Positions 35,336 through 43,386 of a stretch of 64,000 nucleotides of DNA are shown here, in pieces. A model generated the notes under the pieces. It saw only the letters and a program-made list of their open reading frames with translations. It ran no database searches and had not been told where the DNA came from. The stretch comes from Aeromonas rivipollensis (lineage in GTDB: Bacteria > Pseudomonadota > Gammaproteobacteria > Enterobacterales > Aeromonadaceae). How positions within the stretch are numbered: position 1 is the first letter of the stretch; each line of letters begins with the position of its first letter. Location: positions 3,744,501-3,808,500 of the forward strand of contig NZ_CP149130.1 of NCBI RefSeq assembly GCF_037811135.1. The letters run 5' to 3'. The translations under genes and the position numbers were made by a program.

Positions 35336-36940
35336 ATGAAAGGATGGAGCCCCCTGCTGGCCCTGCTGGGCTGTGTCTGTGTCCAGGCCGCCGACGTGCC
35401 GGCTGGCACCCAACTCGCCGCCGAACAGGCCGTCGTGCGTCATCTCAAGGACGAACCGACCAGCCTGAGCCCCCTCAAACTGGTCGGCCTGCCCGAACTG
35501 CAGGTATTGCGGGATCTCTATGAGGGGCTCTTGACCCAGGGGGCGGACGGCAAGGTACTACCCGGTGTGGCCGCGAGCTGGGAGAGCAAGGACAACCGGC
35601 AGTTCACCTTCCATCTGCGGCCGGATGCCCGCTGGTCCAACGGGGATCCGGTGCGCGCCAGCGACTTCGTCTACGGTTGGCGCAAGCTGGTGGACCCCAA
35701 AGAGGCGGCCACCTTCGCCTGGTTTGCCCAGCTGGCCCACTTCGACAAGGTGGACGAGATAGTCGAGGGCAAGCTGCCTCCCGAGGCGCTCGGGGTGCAA
35801 GCCCTGGATGAGCACACCCTGCAGGTGACCCTCTCACAGCCGGTGCCCTACTTCCTGAGCCTGCTGACCCATCCCAGCCTCTCCCCCCTGCACAGGGCCA
35901 GCATGGAGCAATATGGCAACCAGTGGACCCAGCCGGGCAAGCTGGTTGGCAACGGCGCCTTCGTCCTGAGCCACAGGGTGGTGAACGAGAAGCTGGAGTT
36001 GACCCCCAACCCCTATTACTGGGATCGCGCCCATACGGTACTGACCAAGGTCACCTTCGTCCCCATCAATCAGGAGAGTGCCGCCACCAACCGCTATCTG
36101 GCGGGGGATCTGCACATCACCGAATCCTTCCCCAAGGAGCAGTACCACAAGCTGATGAAGCAGATCCCGGGGGAGGTTTATACCCCGGAGCAGCTTGGCA
36201 CCTATTACTACGCCTTCAACACCCAGCGGGCTCCCCTGAACGACGTGCGGGTGCGTCAGGCGCTCTCCTACACCATCGATCGAGCGCTCATCGCCGACAA
36301 GGTGCTGGGCACCGGGGAAAAACCCGCCTATCACTTCACCCCGGACGTGACCGCCGGCTTCGTCCCCAAGCCCAACCTGCTCTCCACCAGCAGCCAGCAG
36401 GCGCTGGACGAGAAGGCCAGGGCGCTGCTGACAGAGGCGGGCTATGGTCCAGGCAACCCCCTCAAGCTCACCCTGCTCTACAACACGGCTGAAATTCACA
36501 AGAAGATGGCGCTGGCCATCGCCAACCTGTGGAAGCAGAAGCTGGGGGCCCGGGTCGAGCTCACCAATCAGGAGTGGAAAACCTACCTCGACAGCCGCCA
36601 GAGCGGCCAGTTCGAGGTGATCCGCTCCTCCTGGGTCGCCGATTACAACGACCCTTCCGCCTTCCTCGGTCTGTGGGGATCCCACCACAGCGGCAACATG
36701 GCCCGCTTCGCCAACCCCGGTTACGACGCCCTGCTGACCCGGGCGGCCAGCAGCCAGGATCCCGCCGAGCGGGCACGCCTGTTCGACGAGGCCGAGGCCA
36801 TCTTGCAGGAGGAGGCGCCCATCGCTCCCATCTACCAGTACACCAACGCCCGTCTGATCAAGCCCTGGCTCAAGGGCTATCCCATCAACAACCCGGAAGA
36901 CGTGGCCTACAGCCGCCAGCTCTACCTCGTCAAGCACTGA
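35336..36940 (+). CDS. Peptide ABC transporter substrate-binding protein, OppA-like
   Basis: Periplasmic binding protein of 534 residues, family SBP_bac_5. Signal peptide about 1-19 (CVQAADV). Family segments: HLKDEPTSLSPLKLVG near the mature start, LYEGLLTQGADGKVLPGVAASWE, FTFHLRPDARWSNGDPVRASDFVYGWRKLVDP, and C-terminal APIAPIYQYTNARLIKPWLKG. No permease or ATPase genes follow, so it is an orphan receptor that probably uses a transporter encoded elsewhere. GAAGGA precedes the ATG. Confidence 0.92.
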   Translation: MKGWSPLLALLGCVCVQAADVPAGTQLAAEQAVVRHLKDEPTSLSPLKLVGLPELQVLRDLYEGLLTQGADGKVLPGVAASWESKDNRQFTFHLRPDARWSNGDPVRASDFVYGWRKLVDPKEAATFAWFAQLAHFDKVDEIVEGKLPPEALGVQALDEHTLQVTLSQPVPYFLSLLTHPSLSPLHRASMEQYGNQWTQPGKLVGNGAFVLSHRVVNEKLELTPNPYYWDRAHTVLTKVTFVPINQESAATNRYLAGDLHITESFPKEQYHKLMKQIPGEVYTPEQLGTYYYAFNTQRAPLNDVRVRQALSYTIDRALIADKVLGTGEKPAYHFTPDVTAGFVPKPNLLSTSSQQALDEKARALLTEAGYGPGNPLKLTLLYNTAEIHKKMALAIANLWKQKLGARVELTNQEWKTYLDSRQSGQFEVIRSSWVADYNDPSAFLGLWGSHHSGNMARFANPGYDALLTRAASSQDPAERARLFDEAEAILQEEAPIAPIYQYTNARLIKPWLKGYPINNPEDVAYSRQLYLVKH

Positions 36941-36946
36941 TCCCTC

Positions 36947-36972
36947 GGGGGCCAGCCCGGCTGGCCCCCTCT
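36947..36972 (+). terminator. Terminator after the OppA-like gene
   Basis: Nine to ten base-pair GGGGGCCAGC/CTGGCCCCC stem with a tight loop, followed by TCTTC. Confidence 0.7.
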
Positions 36973-37049
36973 TCGCACTGTACCCATTCAAGTTCCCGGC
37001 ATAAAATGCCGCCTCTCTTCGTCCATCAGTCCGTCAGATAGATCTCCCT

Positions 37050-37349
37050 ATGCGTTGTCTGCTCCTGCTTGCCCTGTTGTTTGCCCTCCCCGCCAAGGCC
37101 GCCGATGAAAGCCAATGCCGCCAGGCCTTCCTCGAATGGATGCTGAGCCAGCAGAAGCAGTTCAGCGATCGCAAGGCCAGCAAGATGGAGCGCCGCAATG
37201 CCGAGCGGGCCATCGATCAGGCCCGTGACGAGTTCGCCAAGCAGGAGAGCTTCTGCCAGGCCATGGCCTGGGTCTCCCGCGATCAGAGCCAGGATCCCCG
37301 CTTCAAGCCCCGGACGGGGGAGATCCACGACTTCACCCCCCGCAGTTGA
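37050..37349 (+). CDS. Small secreted protein of unknown function
   Basis: 99 residues with a signal peptide (about 1-18, PAKAA). The mature part is highly charged and helical (LSQQKQFSDRKASKMERRNAERAIDQARDEF) with two Cys (QCRQAF and FCQAM) that could pair. No family recognised. No strong ribosome site is visible; the ATG is the only sensible start because of the signal peptide. Confidence 0.6.
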   Translation: MRCLLLLALLFALPAKAADESQCRQAFLEWMLSQQKQFSDRKASKMERRNAERAIDQARDEFAKQESFCQAMAWVSRDQSQDPRFKPRTGEIHDFTPRS

Positions 37350-37410
37350 CCCCGCCCTGAAGTCGCCCTTCATCTACTACTTTTTTCAGTCGTCATAGTG
37401 TTGGTTTATT

Positions 37411-37438
37411 GACCCAAGCCAAGATGGCCACTTGGGTC
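37411..37438. promoter_or_regulatory. Perfect inverted repeat upstream of the PAS receptor gene
   Basis: GACCCAAG and CTTGGGTC, 8-bp arms with a 12-base spacer, followed six bases later by TACAAT. It could be an operator for the receptor gene or a terminator of the previous gene, although there is no T run. Confidence 0.35.
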
Positions 37439-37516
37439 GTCCCTACAATGAAGCCGTAACAACAACACACAATAAAAACAAACTTATCAGTTACTTGGCT
37501 CATTCAGGATGCGCAC

Positions 37517-39076
37517 ATGACCATCACCCGACAAGAAGGGGAGATCCGTTTCCCCGATCACATTTCATTGATTTCGACCACGGACCCCGCCAGCCAAATC
37601 ACCTATGCCAACCAGCATTTCTGCGACGTGGCTGGCTACAGCGCCGCCGAGATGGAAGGGGTTCCCCACAACCTGGTGCGCCACCCCGACATGCCCAGGG
37701 CCGCCTTCGCCGACATGTGGCAGCGGCTGCAGCAAGGCAAGAGCTGGATGGGACTGGTGAAGAACCGTGCCAAGAGCGGCCAGTTCTACTGGGTCAATGC
37801 CTACGTCACCCCCATCCTCAACGAACGTCAGCAGATCATCGAATACCAGTCGGTGCGCACCCGCCCCCAGGATCACGACATCGCCTGGGCGGAGCGACTC
37901 TATGCCAGGATCCGGGCGGGCAAGGCACTGCCCTGGCAGAGTCGCTTCACCCTGGAGCCGGGGCAACTCAGCCTGCTGCTCTCGGGCACCGCCCTGGTCG
38001 GCATGGGGGTCAGCCTGATGACGGGTCAGGCCGGATGGGGCGGGCTCACCCTGCTCTGCCTGCTGGCCCAGATGGGGCATGGCTGGCACCTGCAACAGCG
38101 GCTGGCCCGGCTGCTGGCCATGGCGGGGGAGGATCTGGGCACGCCCCTCTGTCAGGTGCTCTATGCCAGACGACGGGACAGCCTGGCGGCCCTCGAACTC
38201 TTGCTGCGCATGAAGAAGGCCGAGCTCAGGGCCGTGGTGGGGCGCAGTGCCGATACCAACCAGCAGATCCTGCAGGCGGCGGAAGATGACAGGGGACATA
38301 TCCAGACCATAGACACCCACCTGCAGCAGCAGCGGGCCCAGAGCGAGCAGCTGGCCGCCGCCATCACCCAGATGAGCCAGTCGATCCGCGACGTGGCCAA
38401 CAACGCCCATCAGGCCAACGCCCTGGTGAGCGAGGTGCAGCAGGTGTCAGCCAGCGGCCAGCAGGCGCTGGCCACCACCCGCGCCTCGGTCAACCAGCTC
38501 CACCAGGAGCTGGATGCCAGCCAGGGGGTATTGGCGCGCCTGACCCAGGACAGCCAGAAGATCAGCGGGATCCTGGAGGTGATCGGGCAGATCGCGGATC
38601 AGACCAACCTGCTCTCCCTCAACGCGGCCATAGAGGCGGCCCGGGCCGGCGAGCAGGGGCGCGGCTTTGCGGTGGTGGCGGACGAGATCCGGGCGCTGGC
38701 CCAGAAGACCCGCAGCTCCACCGGCGAGATCAGCGACATGATAGGGGCGCTGCAGCAGAGTACCCGGCAGCTCTCCGACGGCATGACCCAGGGGGCCCAG
38801 ACCTCTGTCCTCTGCCAGCAGCACATGGGCGCCACCGCCGAGGTACTCGACCAGATCAACCAGATGCTGGCCCAGGTGACCCACACCAGCGACGAGATAG
38901 CCCAGGCGGTCAGCCAGCAGGCGGATGTGACCAGCACCCTGGATCAGGGCATTCACCAGATCCACCAGCTGGCCAGCCACACCGCCGACAACAGCAGGCA
39001 GGCCCTCGATGGCATCACCCTGCTGGTGGAGCGGCTGCAGAACCTCTCCCGCCTGATCAACCAGTTCCACGACTGA
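37517..39076 (+). CDS. PAS-domain chemoreceptor, Aer-like
   Basis: 519 residues without a periplasmic domain. An N-terminal PAS (about 10-120: [44 protein letters not shown], with the RHPDMP pattern of Aer), two closely spaced hydrophobic helices (about 152-190) that anchor it, and a signalling domain with tip [18 protein letters not shown] at about 358. Aer senses redox through FAD; whether this PAS binds FAD or haem is inference. AGGATG precedes the ATG. Cytoplasmic orientation of both ends is expected. Confidence 0.9.
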   Translation: MTITRQEGEIRFPDHISLISTTDPASQITYANQHFCDVAGYSAAEMEGVPHNLVRHPDMPRAAFADMWQRLQQGKSWMGLVKNRAKSGQFYWVNAYVTPILNERQQIIEYQSVRTRPQDHDIAWAERLYARIRAGKALPWQSRFTLEPGQLSLLLSGTALVGMGVSLMTGQAGWGGLTLLCLLAQMGHGWHLQQRLARLLAMAGEDLGTPLCQVLYARRRDSLAALELLLRMKKAELRAVVGRSADTNQQILQAAEDDRGHIQTIDTHLQQQRAQSEQLAAAITQMSQSIRDVANNAHQANALVSEVQQVSASGQQALATTRASVNQLHQELDASQGVLARLTQDSQKISGILEVIGQIADQTNLLSLNAAIEAARAGEQGRGFAVVADEIRALAQKTRSSTGEISDMIGALQQSTRQLSDGMTQGAQTSVLCQQHMGATAEVLDQINQMLAQVTHTSDEIAQAVSQQADVTSTLDQGIHQIHQLASHTADNSRQALDGITLLVERLQNLSRLINQFHD

Positions 39077-39097
39077 GCTTGCCCCCCCTGTAGCCCG

Positions 39098-39125
39098 GCG
39101 CGTCTCTGGACGCGCTGCCCTTTCC
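39098..39125 (+). terminator. Hairpin after the PAS receptor gene
   Basis: GCGCGTC/GACGCGC stem with a TCTG tetraloop followed by TGCCCTTTCCC. Confidence 0.55.
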
Positions 39126-39222
39126 CTTCCGACACGCCGCTGACCCCTTCATCTCCTTGTCACGAAAATCTGGGTGAATGGATCCCGTTCCCCTGCTCCC
39201 GGCGAGCCTCGACAAGGATCCC

Positions 39223-39558
39223 ATGATGCCCAAGCCTCTCGGTTATGCCGCCCTGTTGAGTATGCTGTTGCTGCTCCATCTGGCCTGGCAGGAGCCCTCT
39301 CCCGGCGGGATATGGCAAGGGTGGGAAGAGGCGATGCGGGGAAGCCTGAGCCGCCACTTCCCGCAGGCCGAGGGCAGCATGGCGCTGTGGCTGCCAGCGG
39401 AGCAAGGTGCCCGCTATCAGCAACGGCTGGCCGAACTGGAGCAGCAGCTGACGGCGAGCCGGGGTGCCATGGGCGGCGAGCGCTGGCAGCAACACAGGGA
39501 GGAGGTATTGAGCCAGTGGCGGCGTGACTTCTTCGCTCAGGAGCAGGCTCAGCGCTAG
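39223..39558 (+). CDS. Small membrane-anchored protein of unknown function
   Basis: 111 residues from the ATG at 39223, which has AAGG six bases upstream; an ATG 45 bases earlier lacks a site. One N-terminal hydrophobic segment (about 6-22, YAALLSMLLLLHLAW), then a Trp/Gln/Glu-rich soluble part (GIWQGWEEAMRGSLSRHF, RYQQRLAELEQQLTASRG) that looks helical and partly coiled. No family recognised. Confidence 0.6.
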   Translation: MMPKPLGYAALLSMLLLLHLAWQEPSPGGIWQGWEEAMRGSLSRHFPQAEGSMALWLPAEQGARYQQRLAELEQQLTASRGAMGGERWQQHREEVLSQWRRDFFAQEQAQR

Positions 39559-39604
39559 ACCAACCACCGAGCGGCGCCATGCGGTGCCAACTATTAGCCA
39601 GAAA

Positions 39605-39632
39605 GAAGGGCCCATGTGCGGGCCCTTCTCTT
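39605..39632. terminator. Bidirectional terminator between converging genes
   Basis: GAAGGGCCC/GGGCCCTTC nine-base stem with a 6-base loop; pyrimidine-rich tails on both strands. Confidence 0.75.
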
Positions 39633-39646
39633 GTCACACAAAGCCA

Positions 39647-41143
39647 TCAGGCCAGGGGATAGCTGGCATCCAGCGCGTTCTCACAGCGCCAGTTGGCCCA
39701 GAGCTTGCCATCGCTGCCCATCTGCAGGGTGGCGAAGTTGCGGGTGCGCAGATAGACGGGGGCGCCAAACGGCTTGATGAGCTCGGTGCGGATCAGCCGG
39801 CTCTCGTCGAGGTATTCGGGGTTGTCGTTGGTCATGGCGAGGATCCCCGTCCACTGGAACTGGGTCGGGCAAGGATGCACTATGCCGGAGGAGACCAGCT
39901 GGTGCACATTCAGCCCTCCCTTCACCCGCCTGTCCTGGATGACGCCGAGACAGCCCACATGCACATCGCCGGACAGGATCAGGGTCTTCGACTCGACCTT
40001 GCCAACCTTGTCGTTCTTGCGCCGCAAGCGGGCATTGTCCAGCAGCCGCATGATGAGGCGAGCCCGCTCCCCCTCGTGGGCCTTGGCGCGCCAGTGATCC
40101 TTGAGATCGTCGGTCAACTCCTCTTCCCAGGGGGTGGCATCCATCGCCGCCTCGGTGAAGGAGAAGTCCCGATAGACCACGGGCACCCCTGTCATCACCA
40201 GCAGGTGCCCCGAGTCGCAAGCGGCCAGCGCTGCATTCACCTGATCCCACTGCTCCCGGCTCATAACCTGGGTCAGGGTACGGGTCGCCCTGCTATCCAG
40301 GGCCAGGATCTGGTAGCCCCTAAAGCTCAGCCGCCAGGAGTGATTGCCCAGGCTGGCATCGAGCAGTGAAGCATTGGCGCCGGAGCGTAGCTGGAACAGC
40401 CGGAAGTATTTGGCCGCGGCGGCGTAGATGGCCTGATAGACCTCGCAGCCCTGCAGGTCGGCGGGGTAGCTGCCCCAGCCATCGAAGATGTCGTGATCGT
40501 CCCACATCATGGCGCTGGGAATGGAGGCCAGCATGCGCGCCACCTCGGGGCGGCCCCACTGCTTGCAGTAGAGCTCGCAATAGAAGCGGTCGAGCTGCTC
40601 CGCCATGGTCCGGGTCGCCTTGCGTTTGACCTTGTCCGCCCGATCCAGCTCGTTCCAGGTCTTGAGGGTCGGCACCGTGGTCCAGAGGGAATCGGCATAG
40701 ACCTGATCCCCGCCCATCAGCAGCAGAGCGAAGGGGTTGTCCCCGTGCTCGGCGGCCAGCCTGTCCCACATGGCGTAGGGCCTGGGGGTGGAGGTGAGCA
40801 GCTTGAAGTCGGAGAAACCGTTGCAGGAGGCATAGCCGATGTGCACCTTGTCCTGTTTCCCCGGCAGATGAAACTGCCACTGGCTGGCCCCCGCCAGATC
40901 CTGGGCAGGTTCCCCATCCAGCAGGATCTCGTAGCCAACGGTGCTGCCCTCGGCCTTCAGGGGCGCCTTCCAGACCGCTCGCCAGAAGCCCCCCTTGGGG
41001 GTGTCCGCCTGCTTGCTGGCGGCCAGCGACTTGCCATTGACCCTGACGCTGGCCTCCTTGCAGCTCGCCTCCGCCAGAAAACAGAGACTGTATTGCGTCT
41101 CCGACTCTAACCCCAACAGGGGGCCCATTACCAAAGCTGCCAT
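39647..41143 (-). CDS. PhoD-like alkaline phosphatase family protein
   Basis: 498 residues. Calcineurin-like metal-binding motifs of the PhoD family: GYASCNGF, GGDQVYADSLW (144-154), MMWDDHDIFDGWGSYP (about 215), LALDSR and LILSGDVHVGCLG with a final His. The N-terminal 100 residues form the beta-rich PhoD_N-like domain (ETQYSLCFLAE, RAVWKAPL). No signal peptide or Tat motif is present, so it is probably cytoplasmic, unlike Bacillus PhoD. Substrate uncertain (phosphodiester or phosphomonoester). Confidence 0.85.
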   Translation of the reverse strand: MAALVMGPLLGLESETQYSLCFLAEASCKEASVRVNGKSLAASKQADTPKGGFWRAVWKAPLKAEGSTVGYEILLDGEPAQDLAGASQWQFHLPGKQDKVHIGYASCNGFSDFKLLTSTPRPYAMWDRLAAEHGDNPFALLLMGGDQVYADSLWTTVPTLKTWNELDRADKVKRKATRTMAEQLDRFYCELYCKQWGRPEVARMLASIPSAMMWDDHDIFDGWGSYPADLQGCEVYQAIYAAAAKYFRLFQLRSGANASLLDASLGNHSWRLSFRGYQILALDSRATRTLTQVMSREQWDQVNAALAACDSGHLLVMTGVPVVYRDFSFTEAAMDATPWEEELTDDLKDHWRAKAHEGERARLIMRLLDNARLRRKNDKVGKVESKTLILSGDVHVGCLGVIQDRRVKGGLNVHQLVSSGIVHPCPTQFQWTGILAMTNDNPEYLDESRLIRTELIKPFGAPVYLRTRNFATLQMGSDGKLWANWRCENALDASYPLA

Positions 41144-41252
41144 CCGCTATCTCTCCATGATTGAACCCATGGAGCATAGTGAAATCGGTGCCTTTTGATA
41201 CTGCCCAGCCGGGCAGCCGGGCCGAAAACCAGCCTGGAGGGCTAGGGAAGCG

Positions 41253-42473
41253 TCAGACCTTGCCCTTGAACTGCTTGACGCTGCGCTTGTTGGCGGTACG
41301 GCGGTTCGCCTGCTTGTCCCGAGGGGCCCGTTTGCCCTCCCCGCTCGCAGGCTGGTCGGTGACCGGGAAGCCTTCAAGCTCGGCCAGCGGCAGCGCACGA
41401 CCGGTCAGGGTGCGGATGGCCGCGAGCGTCTCGGCCTCGCCGTGGCAGACCAGCGACATGGCCAGCCCCTTGCGACCGGCGCGGGCGGTGCGGCCGATGC
41501 GATGCACATAGACGGGGGCATTGGCGGGCAAGTCCAGGTTGATCACCACCGGCAACGCCTCCACATGGATGCCGCGCGCCATCAGATCCGTGGCCACCAG
41601 CACCCGCACCTTGCCCGCCTTGAAATCGGCAAGCGCCTGCTCCCGCACCACCTGATCCTTCTCCCCGTGCAGGGCCGCCACCGCTATGCCCGCCTTGGCG
41701 AGCTTTCTGGCCACGGCGTCGGCATCGTCCCTGGCGCTGATAAACACCAGCACCTGGGACCACTCCTGCCCCTTGAGCAAGGCGATCAGCGCCGGCACCT
41801 TGCTGCTCTTGTTGACCAGATGGAGCCGCTCCTCGATGTCGTCGGCCACGCTGTTGCGAGGATCCGCCTCCACCCGCACCGGCTCGTTCAGCAGGCTGCT
41901 GGCCAGGGTTTCGAGCTCGGGGGGCAGAGTGGCGGAGAACAGCAGGGTCTGCCGCTCGGGCGGCATGGTATTCATCAGCCACTGGATGTCGGGCCAGAAG
42001 CCCATCTCCAGCAGGCGATCCGCCTCATCCAGCACCAGAGCACGGAGGTTGCTCAGTCCCAGCAGCCGCTGGGCCAGCAAGTCCCGCAGTCGCCCCGGGG
42101 TCGCCACCAGCAGTTGCGGCCCCAGGGCCAGCTCGGCCTGTTGCTGCTCCTGGGACACCCCGCCACACAGGGTCAGGAGACGCAGCCCCAGCGCCTCGGC
42201 CACCCCTTGCAGCGCCGCGCTCACCTGGGTCGCCAGCTCCCGGGTCGGTACCAGCACCAGCCCCTGCACCCGGTCGGATGCCGCGTCCAGCCCTTGCAGC
42301 AGCGGCAGGCCGAATGCCAGTGTCTTGCCGCTGCCGGTCCTGGCCAGCGCCAGCAGATCCCGCCCTGCCAGAGCGGCAGGAATGGCCAGCTGCTGGATGC
42401 GGGTCGGGGTATGCAATTCGGCAGGCAGGGCGGCCAGCAAGGCGGGATCGAGGTGGAGTTCGTTAAAAGTCAT
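41253..42473 (-). CDS. DEAD-box ATP-dependent RNA helicase
   Basis: 406 residues from the ATG at 42473; an in-frame ATG 54 bases upstream would add a non-homologous head. Q motif TPTRIQQLAIP, motif I ARTGSGKT (44-51), PTRELA, TPGRLRDLL, DEAD (149-152), SAT, VATDLMARGIH and HRIGRTARAG are all present. The C-terminal tail is short and basic (KRAPRDKQANRRTANKRSVKQFKGK), similar to RhlE-type helicases that act in ribosome assembly or RNA decay. The exact subfamily is not certain. Confidence 0.92.
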   Translation of the reverse strand: MTFNELHLDPALLAALPAELHTPTRIQQLAIPAALAGRDLLALARTGSGKTLAFGLPLLQGLDAASDRVQGLVLVPTRELATQVSAALQGVAEALGLRLLTLCGGVSQEQQQAELALGPQLLVATPGRLRDLLAQRLLGLSNLRALVLDEADRLLEMGFWPDIQWLMNTMPPERQTLLFSATLPPELETLASSLLNEPVRVEADPRNSVADDIEERLHLVNKSSKVPALIALLKGQEWSQVLVFISARDDADAVARKLAKAGIAVAALHGEKDQVVREQALADFKAGKVRVLVATDLMARGIHVEALPVVINLDLPANAPVYVHRIGRTARAGRKGLAMSLVCHGEAETLAAIRTLTGRALPLAELEGFPVTDQPASGEGKRAPRDKQANRRTANKRSVKQFKGKV

Positions 42474-42613
42474 GGGGCTACGCGGCAGGAAGAAGTGGGA
42501 GGCGAAGTCTAGCCAGCCTGACCCCATAAGTAAAAGGTCGGTGAGAAGAAGTGGGGGGTATAAGGGCCAGTCAGTCTGAACACCTCAACCTCGAGGGCCA
42601 CTGCGCCCGCAAT

Positions 42614-42639
42614 AAAAACGGCCTGCATCGGCAGGCCGT
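42614..42639 (-). terminator. Terminator after tpx
   Basis: Perfect nine-base ACGGCCTGC/GCAGGCCGT stem with an ATCG loop, T5 on the minus strand, 24 bp after the tpx stop. Confidence 0.9.
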
Positions 42640-42662
42640 CGGCAATCAGGGCAAGACGAAAC

Positions 42663-43163
42663 TTACAGAGCGGCCAGGGCGGCGGCGTAGTTCGGCTCGT
42701 CGGCCACTTCGGCCACCAGCTCGCTGTGCAGCACCTTGTCGTTTTCATCCAGCACCACGATGGCACGGGCAGCCAGACCCACCAGCGGGCCGGAGGAGAA
42801 GGCCACGCCGTAGTCCTGCAGGAAGGAGACGCCACGCAGGGTGGAGAGGTTCACCACCTTGTCCAGACCCTCGGCGCCGCAGAAACGAGCCTGGGCGAAC
42901 GGCAGATCCGCGGAGATGCAGAGCACCACTGTGTTGTTCAGGGCGCTGGCCTGCTCGTTGAACTTGCGCACGGAAGTGGCGCAGGTCGGGGTGTCGACAC
43001 TCGGGAAGATGTTCAGGATCTTGCGCTTGCCGGCGAAGGTCGCCAGGGTCGCATCGGACAGATCGCCAGCAACCAGGGAGAAGGGCTTGGCCTGCTCACC
43101 GGCAACGGGGAAGTGGCCGGAGACGGAGACGGGGTTGCCTTGCAGGGTGACGGTATTGCTCAT
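42663..43163 (-). CDS. tpx: Thiol peroxidase Tpx
   Basis: Thioredoxin-dependent atypical 2-Cys peroxiredoxin that reduces lipid and other hydroperoxides. 166 residues from the ATG at 43163 (AAGGA upstream). Peroxidatic C61 in [12 protein letters not shown] and resolving C95 in ARFCGAEGL are at the E. coli positions. Monocistronic with its own terminator. Confidence 0.96.
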   Translation of the reverse strand: MSNTVTLQGNPVSVSGHFPVAGEQAKPFSLVAGDLSDATLATFAGKRKILNIFPSVDTPTCATSVRKFNEQASALNNTVVLCISADLPFAQARFCGAEGLDKVVNLSTLRGVSFLQDYGVAFSSGPLVGLAARAIVVLDENDKVLHSELVAEVADEPNYAAALAAL

Positions 43164-43299
43164 GTTAGGTCCTTGATTATCGATGGGGGATCCAGGGTTC
43201 CCAGTATAGGCCCAGCGGCAGGGGACAAACACCCGCTAACAAGAGGGATTTGTTGTCGTACTCGCTTACCCGTCCCGAAGAGATGGAGAGGATAAGGGC

Positions 43300-43331
43300 T
43301 TGACCTTGGACTTAACACCAATGTTTACACT
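43300..43331 (+). promoter_or_regulatory. MerR-family type promoter/operator of zntA
   Basis: TTGACC (43300-43305) and TACACT (43326-43331) are separated by an over-long 20-bp spacer containing TTGG-N8-CCAA dyad symmetry. Long spacers with central dyads are the hallmark of ZntR/CueR/MerR-controlled metal-resistance promoters. No merR-family gene is adjacent, so the regulator must be encoded elsewhere. Confidence 0.6.
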
Positions 43332-43386
43332 GGGCTCAGACACAAGGGATCCCGCAGGGGCGGGATCCACTCAAGAGGGACTCATC

